Shown here: in pieces, positions 32,452 to 44,917 of the stretch
Layout of the letters: every line of letters begins with the position of its first letter
How positions within the stretch are numbered: the first letter of the stretch is position 1
NCBI GenBank assembly: GCA_947579605.1
Contig: OX388305.1
Coordinates: forward strand, 37,275,542-37,339,541
DNA from: Athripsodes cinereus
Taxonomy: Eukaryota; Arthropoda; Insecta; Trichoptera; Leptoceridae
Reading direction: 5' to 3'
Length of the DNA stretch: 64,000 nt
Program-made: the position numbers and the translations under genes
The notes under the pieces: generated by a model
The model's database searches: none
Told to the model about the DNA's origin: nothing
Seen by the model: the letters and a program-made list of their open reading frames with translations, nothing else

Positions 32452-33100
32452 GCCATGGCTTCCCGGAGAGAGGTTCCACTTACCCAGAAAGTTTACTTGT
32501 GAGGTGGGGGACATTCCTGCAACATCCATGGGTAAGGGAGGGTGCAACCCTTAATGTGTTGTGAGGAGGGTACAGAAGTTAACATATTTAGGATATTATT
32601 ACTTAGATGCCATTTTTCTGTCGTCACATTTAATTTAATTGTATTTCAGTAAATTTGAACTCTTTAATCTCCCTACGCCAAATTATGTTTTATATATATG
32701 GAAATTTCAAATTTTTCACGATGTGTGATCCAAATCAGCTTTATAAAGTCAATATAAAATTTTGTAAAATATCCTAGACTTTTTAACTCTCAATCTTATA
32801 GAATCAACTGTTGAAAATAAGGAAAATATCCGAGATGTGAATCTGGGACCTTCATTTAACTCTCAATGTTCTATTGAATTTATGCAAAAATTTAGATAGC
32901 ATTTTATCCAATAGGTATTATGCAAGTCTAAGATGTCGATTTATCTAATCCTAATGCAAATTGGATCCAAATATTTTAGAACCAGTGAGGGTAGAAATTT
33001 TCTAGTCATGGATGCAATGATTACATAATGCATTATTATTATCTATCTAATACCTTTACTATCGCGGCATATCACACAAGCAGTCACTAAACTAATTGTA
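32452..33100. other. Intergenic, no gene seen
   Basis: AT-rich. A remnant of repeat family A (CGCGGCATATCACACAAG) lies near 33062. Confidence 0.4.
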
Positions 33101-33108
33101 GTTGTGTA

Positions 33109-33591
33109 TAGTGATGTGAGAAGAGAAAATTCTCCTCTGATGGAAGAGAAATTTCTCTCCATAATTCTTATTAGTGGTATTACCTTTCGTCCAGTATACT
33201 TCGCAGCCAACCTGATTGATCCAAAAATTTGTGGGGCTGATTTAGGCCCAAATCAGAGTTTTTTTCCATGTAAGTACCTGCAATTTTTTTTCAACTTAAA
33301 TATGGGCATGTGGGGTGTCAAACATCAAGATTTTTAATCAGTTGTTAGCACTTTTTTCTATGTAGGTACCTAACATTTTTTTGTTTCCATAATTAATTGT
33401 AGCTATATTGGTGATAAATTGTCTAACATTTGTACATTGTTATTGATTGATTGAATAAAGTCTTTATTATTATTATACTGTTAAATAAAAAATAAAAAAA
33501 TTCTCGGAAAATTCTCTACTTCGAGAAATTTACCGAGAAATTTCTCGGTAAATTTCTCGAATAATTATTTCTTGAGAATTCCACAACACTA
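33109..33591. mobile_element. Non-autonomous hAT element, family M copy 1
   Basis: TAGTGATGTGAGAAGAG at the left and the complement of TAGTGTTGTGGAATTCTC at the right, between perfect 8-bp duplications GTTGTGTA (33101-33108 and 33592-33599). Inside are GAGAAATTTCTC repeats and a GAATAAAGTCTTTATTATTA stretch resembling a retroposon tail. Confidence 0.85.
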
Positions 33592-34062
33592 GTTGTGTAA
33601 TAAACATATTAGTTATATTCTCCTTATCCTCAATATCAAAAAGTAAAACAATGTTATAACAATATAATTTTTGACAATCCATTTTATATAGTAATATTAT
33701 TTGATATTTTTTTACAACGCCGTTGAAGCAATAATATCACAAAAAGGCACTGTATAAATTTATTTTTTGTCACATTATGCATGAAAAGCACACAAGTGCT
33801 TATAACAAAAAAATCATAGCCATTAGGGGTGCAAGTACAGGACATCGCTTCAAGAAATCAGGAAAAACTACCCATTGATAAGAAGACATAATAGATAATG
33901 ATAGATGTGTAGATGTTGTTGTGGCTTATCCTTAGTAGTACCTATGTTAGTAACTGCAGATATTATGCTAGTGAACATACTAATTATCTACTATACTATA
34001 CCATCACGGCATATCCCACAAATGGGGTAGCCAGCAGACCGCATGAAGTGAAAATTTCACAA

Positions 34063-34447
34063 TTTTTTCATACAAAAATTACACTTGGAGTGTTTTTTAG
34101 GTCAAAATATATAAGAAAACACGCCAAATAGTCTGATAAAATGATGAAATATTACTATATACACATACTTTTTAGTTATAAGATGTAGATACATAAAGGT
34201 TGATTGTTGCAGATCGAAATAAAGACTAACAAATAAAAATATCAAGATGTTTTTTCATACAAATATCACACTTGGAGTGTTTTAATGTCAAAATAATATA
34301 ATATAAGAAAACACGCCAAATAGTCTGATAAAATAATGAAAAATTACTATATACACATAGTTTTTAGTTTAAAGATATAAATACATAAAGTTTGATTGTT
34401 ACAAATCGAAATTAAGAGTAAAAAATAAAAAAAAATAAAAATTATCA
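34063..34447. repeat. Tandem duplication of about 185 bp
   Basis: Two units starting TTTTTCATACAAA and containing AGAAAACACGCCAAATAGTC and ACATAAAGGTTGATTGTT-type sequence, diverged by scattered changes. Confidence 0.75.
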
Positions 34448-34473
34448 TACTCTCGACGTATGTCACTTTGGCT

Positions 34474-34575
34474 TGATATAGCTGCACCGTGCGAATAATA
34501 TTTACCTCTTATTCGCACGGTAGTGTGCGAATAAGGAAGAAAAATTATTCGCACGCCGTGCGAATAAGAATAACC
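34474..34575. repeat. Cluster of CTTATTCGCAC inverted repeats
   Basis: The 11-mer CTTATTCGCAC or its complement occurs about five times in 100 bp, forming two perfect hairpins (34509-34536, 34548-34570). Confidence 0.7.
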
Positions 34576-34675
34576 AATACAATATTATTCGTGTCAGATA
34601 GTCGATTTAGCTGGATGGCTAGGCAGTTGGCTAAACGCTGGCATTGAATTGAATAGCTGACCGGACTGTTTGACC

Positions 34676-35053
34676 CAGTGATTCACAAAGTGGTCCCCCA
34701 GTGGTCCACGGGAGACTCTACGGGGGTCGACGTTGGCGTGACTAAAAAATGAGGGTGCACGAGTCGTAAGTGGGGGTCCATGTATCGATAGTTAAAGAAT
34801 ATCGAATATTCGGTAAGAGCATCAGATATTGACATAATCAATAGTCGGTACATTGTAGAAAAAGGTACCTACTGTGAAAATATTCTGTAAGAAAACAGAG
34901 GAGTTTTTGAAATATTTCAAATTTCTATATAATTTTGAAAATTTAGCGACTCGGGGGGGGGGGGGGGGGGGGCGTAGATATACAGCGGATCCATCGGAAC
35001 CAGCAAATTTTTGAAAGAGGTCTATGAGAAGAAGCAAAGTTATGGAACCTCTG
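34676..35053. mobile_element. hAT-type MITE with a 20-G run
   Basis: Left CAGTGATTCACAAAGTGGTC; right complements to CAGAGGTTCCATAACTTTG. Flanks GTTTGACC and TTTTGACC match at seven of eight bases. Contains an uninterrupted G20 at 34953-34972. Confidence 0.75.
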
Positions 35054-35260
35054 TTTTGACCCAACGTTTATCAATCCTAGCGCCACAGTGCCAAATAAAG
35101 AAACTAAATTTCAACAATCGGGCTACCTTTGATCAGGCAGAATGTTGAAAGTTTGGCGGGTCATTTGTAATTCAACTAAAAGGTGAGCCATTTAATTGAA
35201 TACAGGCATTTTACCAACCGCCTAGCCGTTTAGTTAACTGTCTTATTTAACAATGGGCGA
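35054..35260. repeat. Part of repeat family Q, split by the hAT MITE
   Basis: TAGCGCCACAGTGCCAAATA and GAAACTAAATTT recur in opposite orientation at 45515-45560. GGCTAGGCAGTTGGCTAAAC lies on the other side of the hAT insertion (34617). The family is otherwise unrecognised. Confidence 0.45.
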
Positions 35261-35446
35261 CGACAGTATATGATATTATCTATTAACGTCATAACTATGT
35301 GTAAATACTCAATTACAATATATTGTTATTATTATATTGATGATGATTAGAGTCACGCCCAGATAGTGTGCAACTGACAATGATAGCAGTCTGTCAAACT
35401 GACATATCAATAATTATAGGAATTAATTTTATGCACCGAGCCCCGT

Positions 35447-35670
35447 GGTGCCCCTAGTAAAGAAATAGGTCCCTCATCCTTTACAGCGAGTTCTCGAGTG
35501 TGATATAAAAGGCACATGCTCGTAAAACCTCACGTGTAAGACAATATCTACAATTCAGCAGTGTCTTATTCTTTAATTGACACAGGGAAGACAATCTGCA
35601 TGTTTGTTACATGTAGTTAGTGAGATAGCTATCTCATTTGTAGGATATGCCGCTGTGATGGGTGATGGTA
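35447..35670 (+). repeat. Interspersed repeat family A copy
   Basis: From GTGCCCCTAGTAAAGAAATA to ATGCCGCTGTGATGGGTGAT. It follows the family layout throughout. Confidence 0.65.
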
Positions 35671-35760
35671 AAGTAGTACAAGAAGCTATGAATTTTGTCC
35701 TTCTGGAATGAAATAAATTTTTATAGGTACAACAAATTGTGTTTGTTTCCCGTCATCACC

Positions 35761-36505
35761 AGAGGCCTGAGTCAATAACACACTTTCGCGTCACGTTCCC
35801 GCTCCGTTATGGGGTGTTCACATTTGGCGAATATCGCCAGCCGAATTTCAAAATATAACGCCAGGCGAAAAAACAAAATTCGCCGTACGCCCATTGATCG
35901 TCACACCTGTTCACACAAGTCCACCGATATAGAAACGATCTGTCAGATGCGTTTTGATTTTGACACTGTTTTCAAAATGGCGTCGAGATGGAGATCGCGA
36001 AATGTTTATTTTTAGTCGAAAATGTTATAGTAGAGGTTATAAGGCGCCTTTTAATTAAGGAAACAAACGCCACAAACCAACAACAAAGATAACAGCTGTC
36101 ACGAAGCGGAAAACATTTATAAAATTTATAGGTTATGAAGTTTTTACCATAGATATGAACGCCGCGCACATCTGCGCATGCGCGAATCGTTCAATCGTCC
36201 GAAAATGTTGGAAGGTGGTCAACTCGAGACGATATCGTTTCTACTGGTTTTTATCGTTTCAGACTAGCTGTCATTTTGTTCACACGGTTCAAATGGCTGG
36301 CGATATTTTGGTGCCTGGCGATATTCGTCAAAGTGAGAACACCACATTAGCGTTCGGGTGCAGACGATGTTGCAAGCAAGTGTCAATTTCGTTGCTAAGA
36401 TACACAATAGTTACGAAAATTAACACTTTGGCGCAACATCGTCTGCACCCGAACGCTAACGGAGCGGGAACGTGACGCGCAAGTGTGTTATTGACTCAGG
36501 CCTCT
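35761..36505. mobile_element. Palindromic MITE family E, copy 2, interrupted
   Basis: Termini AGAGGCCTGAGTCAATAACA and complement. The left arm is cut after GCTCCGTTA by the element at 35810-36346 and resumes at TTAGCGTTCGGGTGCAG. Confidence 0.8.
35810..36346. mobile_element. PIF/Harbinger-like MITE, 537 bp, nested
   Basis: Left TGGGGTGTTCACATTTGGCG; right complements to TGTGGTGTTCTCACTTTGAC, both followed by CGAATATCGCCAG. It is flanked by TTA on both sides (35807-35809, 36347-36349), the usual 3-bp TWA Harbinger target. No transposase frame is present. Confidence 0.8.
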
Positions 36506-36512
36506 GGACCCG

Positions 36513-36690
36513 TAGTTAAAACACATTTTAGCGTTACGTTTTCGTTCGACAATAGACGACTTCCTGAAGTGTCAATTTTCGTATCTTACTTGTGTAGTTT
36601 AGCTACGAAAATTGACATTTACTCGGGAAGTCGTTTATTGTCGAACGAAAATGAAACGAGAACGTAACACTAATATGTGTTTTGACTTAA
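36513..36690. mobile_element. Hairpin MITE family F, copy 1
   Basis: Arms GTTAAAACACATTTTAGCGT...GTTCGACAATAGACGACTTC and complement around a TAGCTACGAAAATTGACA core. Confidence 0.7.
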
Positions 36691-36914
36691 AGGGGCTGGC
36701 AGCTCCCGTGCGGGATAAACAGAAAGGTTTGAACAACATTTACTTCTATTCTTGTACACACATTTCGCTTCCGTCACTGTCATACAATTCCTTATGCATA
36801 CTCTTCTATTCAATGTGCTCTACACCTATCCATACTGTAAGATTGATCTGGACATTTAATTTATTTATTGAGTCGACGTTAATTTTGTAAAACTCATTGT
36901 TTATATATATATAT

Positions 36915-37034
36915 CGTTCAAACGTGGACGACGTTGCGAGAACGCGTCAATTTTCGTAGCTACGAAAATTGTTGCGTTCTCGCAACGCCGTCCACGTTTG
37001 AACGAAAACGTAACGCTAAAATGTGTTTTGACTA
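36915..37034. mobile_element. Hairpin MITE family F, copy 2
   Basis: CGTTCAAACGTGGACGACGT and complement around TTTTCGTAGCTACGAAAA, with the same AACGCTAAAATGTGTTTTGA edge as copy 1. Confidence 0.7.
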
Positions 37035-37039
37035 GGCCT

Positions 37040-38446
37040 ACTGGTTTCAACTTATAAAGTAAAACATTGTCACTATGCTCAGTTTGACAATGACTTTATA
37101 AGTCGAAATTTATTATTATGGAGCTGCAACACATTTTACACAAATGAAAAATGACCGAAAAACAAAATGGTTCTGCACTACAGTCACAAGCTCACAAGTC
37201 TGGAACTATTAGCTCCAGAATTTATTCTAATACGCTCACCAACATTTTTCATAGATGCTACTCTACATAATATGTATATTATAATTCATAGAAATCTTGT
37301 AGGGATCTTTTGTGGCATTTACCCCACAGACGCAATTGCCTCAATTGACCTTACATAATAATATATCAGCTTGTAGGTGTATTTAAATATAGTCATTTAT
37401 TAATTTGTGTATAGATATTTAGTTGTAGAGTAGAGAGGATGGCCTCGCTGACTACTTAAGTGTTTTTATGTTCGTACTTTGTAGGCTGTGTGATTGGGAG
37501 CAGTGGCGAAACTACGCCTTTCATCTTGCTCATGCATTCATAAAGAATAGGTGCCTACCTACATATTATTAGTTACATATTTACAAAATAGTCACAAGTC
37601 TCAGGGAATCTATTTTATTTTTATTTATTCAATAAGACTTTTACTGGATACTTGAACATTTTCATTTAAATTATGTGAGACCCATTCTTTGTCGAAGATG
37701 TCACGGAGTAGTCTCTAATGTAAATAAATAAAGCACAGAGGGTATGTAATATAAATATAGGTATAAATACTACAAAAAGCAATTTCAATCTTTTTTTGTG
37801 GATTTGAAATTTTTGACCATAAATTCTGTGGGCACGCGGTTCTTTTTTGCATGTATAGAAGGCACGCTACTGATAAGTTGTAGGTACCTACTTTTTGGCT
37901 GTCGTCCGGAAAATAAATATATTTCAGAGCCGTCTTGTTTGTGATGACCAATTACGCTATGCCACATTTATATTTTATTTATTTATTTTTTATTTATTCA
38001 CGGCGTGAGCCTTTAACATGTTATACAATACATTCAAAAAATCAAAATTCTCATAGACAACAGGGTTGGAGCAAGACAAGAACAACAATTGGCGAAGTGC
38101 AAAACAAAAATGGGAATCAAATTATAACACTAATAATTATATTTAGTCAAATCAAATCATTCTAGTATGTAAAACAAATGAAAATATTATAATGTTATTG
38201 AAATGTTAAATAAAAATTAAAATTCTAGTAAAGTATGGAGATGTCAATTAGATAGGAGAAGAGAAAAAATAAAATTTATAAGAAATGTTACAAATAATTT
38301 GAATGTCATAAGAAATGTAGTTAACAGTAGAAATATCAAAATAATTAATTAATAGTAGATTAAACATTGATGAATTGATGAATAATTCTTCATGATATTA
38401 CCAAGTCTTTTAACAAAATACATTAGATATAAATTTAAAGTGATCA
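37040..38446. other. Intergenic, no gene seen
   Basis: AT-rich with a short inverted repeat (GGTTTCAACTTATAAAGT near 37042 and its complement near 37091). Short frames lack coding character. Confidence 0.4.
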
Positions 38447-38545
38447 ATCTCCGGCAAACTCCCCTTTCACGACACAAGCTTTTAGCTTAGTGTGAAAGGT
38501 GTATAAGGTTGTATTTGGGTTTATAACAAAACCCAGATAATAATT
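38447..38545 (+). repeat. tRNA-SINE family C, 5'-truncated
   Basis: CCGGCAAACTCCCCTTTCAC to AACAAAACCCAGATA. The tRNA-like head is missing. Confidence 0.65.
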
Positions 38546-38549
38546 TAAA

Positions 38550-40277
38550 AAAAAAACTAATTTTAAAAATATCCAGCCATAAAGATTAATACATGTAACT
38601 GAGAAACACTTCAACTGTTTTTTGTTTATATTTTGGTAATAAATAGTTGTGAAACAATGAATTAGAGGTATATTGGATATAAAAGCAAATTTAATCAAAT
38701 TAAGGGCTAGCTCAGCATCACCCTTAGAGAAAATTGACATATTGGACCAAGATTCTAAACTAACACTGTATCAAAAGGTATCGTCAAATAATTTACATTA
38801 CCTAACATTTTTATAATTTTGTGATGCAGCCACGCGACGTTCAGTTTACTTGAACCGACACTGATGAGGTTATTTGTTATTTTTGATACACGCGCGAAAA
38901 CCAATTTTAATGTGCTTTTTAATACGCATATTAAAACAAAGATTATCCTTCCTATTTGAAAAATACCTTATTTGTTAGATACTAAATAATTTTTTTTTTT
39001 AATACAAAAAAACTGTTTGAGGACCTAGAAATAATAATACTTATACAATAATTTCTGGATAAACCTATGGTAAATACTTATATAAAATAGTAAGTAAACT
39101 TTTCTCAAACGATTTAGATTTTAATAATTCAAATTCTTCACGTGCCTTTATTGTCACACCGGTAATTATAGTATTAAACCGTCTTGCAATTTAAATTAAA
39201 AGTAATATTCCAACTAGACTAGAAACATTCCTAATAAATGTAAAAAATTGTATTTCTAATTGTTTTGTGAAGGAGATTCTGATTAAACCAGGGATAATTT
39301 TTTTAACAACCAACGTTTTTCATTAGGCCAGGGTTAATTTTAGATATGCCTAGTTAGGCAAGTCCAAATATGCATTTTGTTTAAACTATAAGTACCTATA
39401 CCTAACAAATTGTTTTGCGAATCATGTTGTTCATTTAGTCAGCGTTAATTTAAGACATGTTTTAAAAATAGCATCGATAACCATTCATGTTTGTGATGTT
39501 TTTCAAACATTTGCTTCTTAGAAGACACTCAAGAACTTGTAGAAAGGAGTGGGAGATAATATCGACTGTCCATTTCCAAAACACAAATTTTGTCTTTATT
39601 GAACTCCACAAACAAATAACTATAAACACGATTCCCTTTATATATCTATAAATATTTAGTTTGTAAAGAATAATGTATCCGTTTTCAACTCTACAAATAA
39701 ATATTTCGCATTGTTAAACTATTGAACGGAACAAAGACAACGTATATAATATAAGTCATTACTATTAAACTTGTTGAATTGTGGAACTGCAGCCCTAGAC
39801 AAATTGCATTTGGCGATCGACTGCAAACGAACTTTTCGAAAGTGTACCAATTTGGTAGACAAAACCGCATAATGACAGTTCAGTAGAAACGATATTAAAT
39901 TTCGTTTTCGCTTCTACGACGATTTAATATTATTTTTTATCAGAGACTCCACGAAGTTCCTGTTTAAGACGAATATATTTATATAATTACTTAATTATTG
40001 TTTTTTTTTCATGATAAAGAGAGTAGTAACATTATATTACTGTATGTTACAAATAATTTTCATAATTATCACTTTTTCACGCTATGTTATATGTACCTAA
40101 CAATATTCACAGTTGTACTAATCAATATCTACCTTGTAATAAAGTTTGTGTTATATAACATCCTATATTTATGTATCTTGATATGAGCTACAGGAAAACA
40201 CTATTGTACCCACGTTAAAAGTAATGGTGTTGCTACAGTGTTGAATAAATAGATATGAAATTAAACTTTGTCTGATT
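38550..40277. other. Intergenic, no gene seen
   Basis: AT-rich; nothing recognised beyond short inverted repeats near 39890-39930. Confidence 0.4.
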
Positions 40278-40550
40278 TGTACTACACCACATGATTTTTT
40301 TATTAAACACTACCGGTTTCAACGCTAAGATGCGTCATTGACAATAGTGTCATACTAAAACTAAACAAGTTCTGGAACTATTTATATCAATTTATAAATT
40401 TACAATTTATAAATTAAATAAATAAATTTATAAATTACTTACATAAATTTATATAAATTTAAATAGTTCTAGTACCTACTTGTTTAGTTTTATCTTAGAG
40501 TTGAAACTGGTAGTGTTTTATAAAAAAAAAAAAATATGTGGTGTAGTACA
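40278..40550. mobile_element. Large palindromic MITE
   Basis: TGTACTACACCACAT with AAACACTACCGGTTTCAACG on the left, complemented on the right. The AT-rich centre holds repeated TTTATAAATT. Confidence 0.75.
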
Positions 40551-40934
40551 TAATAACTACATATAACTAAATATTAAAAAAAAATTAAACTTTATTACAA
40601 TATAAGGTAGGTAGGTGTATTAGAAGAAAAATGTGTAACCCCTGCAGTAGAAATATTATTGTACTGTGAAGGTGGAGTAGATTGGTAGCAGGAGTTGTTA
40701 GTTGGATTGTTGAAGAGTTTTAATAAATAATTCAAACAGTATGTTTTACAATTGGGGAAACACCGTATATTCTATTTTAACATAGTGGTTTGAAACAGAA
40801 GTTAGTGAGATTGGTGAACGTAACATGGGTAAAAAGCTCTTTAACCAGTCTAAGCCGCTTTGTACATAAGCATCGGGAGACCTTTCCTACTTCCTACTTA
40901 AGGAAATTTGCACAACCGGTTGTCCGGGTGTGTT

Positions 40935-41390
40935 TCAGAAATTGCAACTTTTGAAGCCAAATTTCTGAAAAGGGACTGAACTTTTTTTTAAAACTATTCA
41001 AAATATTAATCGTATGGTTATTGATAAGTGGCAGGAATTATGTGAATGATATCGGAGCGGTTTTTGGAGTATGGAGTTTTTCTCGCGAGCGGTTTTTTTT
41101 AAAAGAAATCAAAAACTCCATATTCCAAAAACCACTTGGATATCACTCACATAATTCTTGCCACTTATCAATAATCATACGATTAATATTTTGAATAGTT
41201 TTTTTTTTTAAATGTTAATAATAATAATAAACTTTATTGTACAAAATATATGGATACAAATAATAAGGTTACATGGTATAAACGAACAATTTTGCACAAT
41301 GGGCGAGTTTATCGCAGGGACGTGATATCTTCCAACTAACCCATGTTCAGTCCCTTTTCAGATATTTGGTTAAAAAGTTGCAATATTTCA
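40935..41390. mobile_element. Palindromic MITE interrupted by a retroposon
   Basis: Left arm GAAATTGCAACTTTTGAAGC...AAAGGGACTGAAC; right arm complement, ending GTTGCAATATTTC. The right arm is split at 41217-41342 by family B1. Confidence 0.75.
41217..41342 (-). repeat. (TTA)n-tailed retroposon B1 inserted in a MITE
   Basis: Flanked by ATGTT on both sides (41212-41216, 41343-41347). Nearly identical to the copy at 5382-5526. Confidence 0.75.
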
Positions 41391-43704
41391 CTTATGTGCA
41401 AAGTTTGACGAGTTATAGAAAAATAAGGATATTCTCATATTCTTCTACATTGCTTCTGAGGATAGTGGCATAAAATATCTCCGTTAATAATAGGTAAATA
41501 TCAATGGTGATATTATTTGTTGTCTTCGTTTTGAAATAATGATGCGAAAATGGGAAATTAGCATTTTTAGAATTGTAACTTTGAAGCAAAATTTAGTAAA
41601 TCTTTCGATAGCTAAAAGTCATACTCTGCTGAGAGTGCTAAGTAACTCATTCATGATGTTGAACGCAAAGATGTGTACCGCCTTTTACAAGAAAGTGTTA
41701 GAGTTATTATTACTTACTCTATGGTTAGAGTCCTACTCTTCGCTGGGAGCTCCCAGGAACACATTAATAATATTATTATTAAAAAGAATAGTTTGGGCTT
41801 ATGTAAATTTGACACATGAAACTACCATACATATATATAATTATTATAAAGCCTAGAAAAGACAACGTCGCTTTATCTGATAGTGTAGAGTGGCCTGGAT
41901 AGGATATGAGCCTACAACCCATCTTATAACGAGGTGTGCTTTGTCTAAATAATGACAGTTCCTTGTGTTAAATTTACATATACGATACTTAATTGTAAAA
42001 AGCTCGTAAAATGTGGTTTAATGGTTTTCTATGTTTGCAATCTAAACTACTAGGAGATGATATGAACGTAGGAAGTGTCACTATAATTATTATTCAAATG
42101 AGATTTATCTGCTCCCCATGGTTTGCCTGTGGACAGTGTGTGATACAGTCATAACAATCTCACATTATCAATATTCCATACGACGATATACGTTATATAC
42201 ATAACATACAATAATATTATTAGGTAAGTATACCTAATAGTAGTTATACATGATACTTTGTCCGCGCCGGGTGTGTTATGTGCACGTTTTTATCTTGTTG
42301 TTCTTTTTTTAAATTCAAATTTTAAATACATTCTATCGAGTGACAACTATCAAAATATTATCATTTAACACCATAAAGGTCAGTTGAAATAGTTTTTGGT
42401 GTATTCTATTAAAATTCATTGAGATTTCTGTGTGTTTTAATTATGTTATTTGTGTGTTTTTATCGTGTTCTGTGGGTTACGTGTTGATTTCATCACTAGC
42501 GGCTACTGATATCAGCACGATGTGTGTGTTTTTTTTTTCATGATGATGCTCTACTACTCTTAAGTATTTGATTAAGTAATGATTTATTATACTTCTGCAG
42601 GGATGTCTACTTAGTAAATTTATATAGAAATGTTTATCAGACATGTTCCGAGTGTTTTCAGGGATGTCTATGTTTATGTTGCCAGTTGATACCTACTTAT
42701 TTGTTTACACCAGGCGCACGAAACCTTTCACACTGTACCCAATAGAAAACCAAACATTAGATGCTAAATTAATTAATGATAATGAAAAACTTTATGACTA
42801 GTGCTTAATCTATTTAATTCATATTATATATTCAACACAATTTAAACATTAGTTTCTATTTTCGTAATATTTAAATTGAAAATTGATTTTTATTTACAAG
42901 CGGTGTTTTGTTAATTTGAACCAAATATTCCTTTTCTAAAAGTGCTGAATTTTTGCTCAGTAGGTAGGTACCCTTATTTCTAAAAAATGACCTTACCAAC
43001 ATAAGCATAATTATACTTACCGACTATCTCGTTACATACATAGATATTTTAGATAGTATAAGAAATTGACATAAGAATTCTACGGATGCTCTGTCTGGAA
43101 AATTTGTCTGAAACCAAACATCCCAAAACAATGGACACCAATCAGATTAAGTATATTATTAAACCTCTTCAGAATGAAAAGAGTGATTCCATTATTATAT
43201 ACATATAGTTATATATTATCTGACGTCATAAAGTATGAAGATAACTTATAACATTTTATATGTGTCTAATATTGTAGAGTTAAATGTGTAGTAAGTGACC
43301 CCTTCCTAATTTATTCACTGCATTAGATTGCATTGGCGTACCCAGGGAAATCGGAAGATCCTAACCTAGGATCTCGTATAAATAGTAGGAAAGTACCTGA
43401 AATACGTATTCAAGTGTAGGCAAAGTATGTAAACATGATATCAAAATGAAAAACTGCCCATCCCATCTAAAAGTCAAGTCAAATTGTTGTTCTAAAATTC
43501 TTTAACGAAAACGAGAATATCGTTCCTATTTCAAAATTAAAAAAAAACGAAAGGGGAGAAAACGAAATTGTGTTCGAACGCTATCCTGAAAATTTGATAA
43601 AAAAATATTGAAATCGCGGAATATCTCAAAATCCAATACATAATTGGAGGGAGGCCTATTATTGCCCGGAAATCCACGGGAAAAATATTCAATTTGAAAA
43701 ATAT
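41391..43704. other. Intergenic with a decayed tRNA-like repeat
   Basis: 41808-41975 is an uninterrupted relative of the inverted-repeat element at 29911-30314. No gene is seen in the rest. Confidence 0.4.
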
Positions 43705-43860
43705 TTGGAATACATCGCATTTTAGCGATAAACTCGCCCTCTGTAGGTACATTGAATTGTATACCTAACTGATATTTTTATGATACTGTTTTATTTATAT
43801 GTATCATTGTATTTTTTATGTAATATTGTAACCAATGTACAGTGAAGAATAAAAAAAATA
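43705..43860 (+). repeat. Retroposon family B2 copy
   Basis: ACATCGCATTTTAGCGATAA to GTGAAGAATAAAAAAAATA. Confidence 0.65.
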
Positions 43861-44650
43861 TATGAATATTTCTAATCCGCTCAATTATTGCATAGTTTAC
43901 CGTACATATGTGGTACAGTACCTACAGTTAGACAACTGAGAGATACTATCAGTAATGAGTGTTTACTAGTGTGTACCGACATAAGTTTATATATACATAC
44001 TAATATAATTATACTTATTAATCTTTACATAGAGTCCGCGTGCAAACATTAAGTAAATATTTAAATAATATTACCCATGTATTATTATTATTAGATATAT
44101 GTAGGTATGCAGGATCCAAATAACACGATGTAGGTACCTACTTATATAATTATGTCAATTTTTGGTCAAAGTTAATTTTGAATATAATTTTGTAGCCCTT
44201 GTGTTATATTCTTTTTGATATCATATTGAATATGTATAATCCTAAATCCTAAATAAAACCTAAATCACTCGCAAACGAGTGGATGGCCTTGAGAAAAATA
44301 GAATAGAATAGAATATGTATCTATATCGGATGATTTGTTCGGCGACGTTTAGTGGAGCATCCATCTTATTATTAACCCACTTTAAAAATGTATCTACTAA
44401 ATTTTCTGATACCATAAGTAAAAAATGATGCGAATTCTTTGTTAAAGCAAAAAAATGCCATTTTATGATGAATCTACGATGAATCTATGATCTTCTTTCT
44501 ACTTATTTTTACTTATTTTTACTCTAATATGTATTATTTTTTTATCATTTGTATTATATTGTAGGTATGTATTTTGATATGGACTTGAGAGGTTTGCACA
44601 CTCCACCTTCAAGTCTGGAGTAAATATAAAATAAAAAAATAAAATAAAAA

Positions 44651-44876
44651 TATTTAATACTAGCGGTCCGCACCAGCTTCGCACAGGTAAATAGGTATTT
44701 AAAAAAAATAATTTAGTTTTAGTAAGGACCCTAATTTTTTTGTAAATATAGTAATTATCACCCGGGGATAGTGTAGCTTCCCAACAGTGAAAGGATTTTC
44801 AAATCGGTTCAGTAGTTTCAGAGCCTATTTAATGCAAACAATCAAATCTTTCCTCTTTATAATATTAGTATAGATT
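44651..44876 (+). repeat. Common arthropod interspersed repeat (ACTAGCGGTCCGC type)
   Basis: AATACTAGCGGTCCGCACCA to TATAATATTAGTATAGATT, with AAATCGGTTCAGTAGTTTC inside. Termini and core match a repeat very widespread in insects. Confidence 0.65.
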
Positions 44877-44917
44877 ATATTGTGTATATCTTCAAATAAG
44901 TTAAATAAATGGTCAAT

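Noticed and set aside
34063..34447. Long terminal repeats of a small LTR element
   Set aside because: The two units are directly adjacent with no interior and lack TG...CA ends, so a tandem duplication fits better.
41539..41856. 105-codon plus-strand frame
   Set aside because: Low-complexity Leu/Ile-rich translation, running into a decayed repeat. No coding signature.
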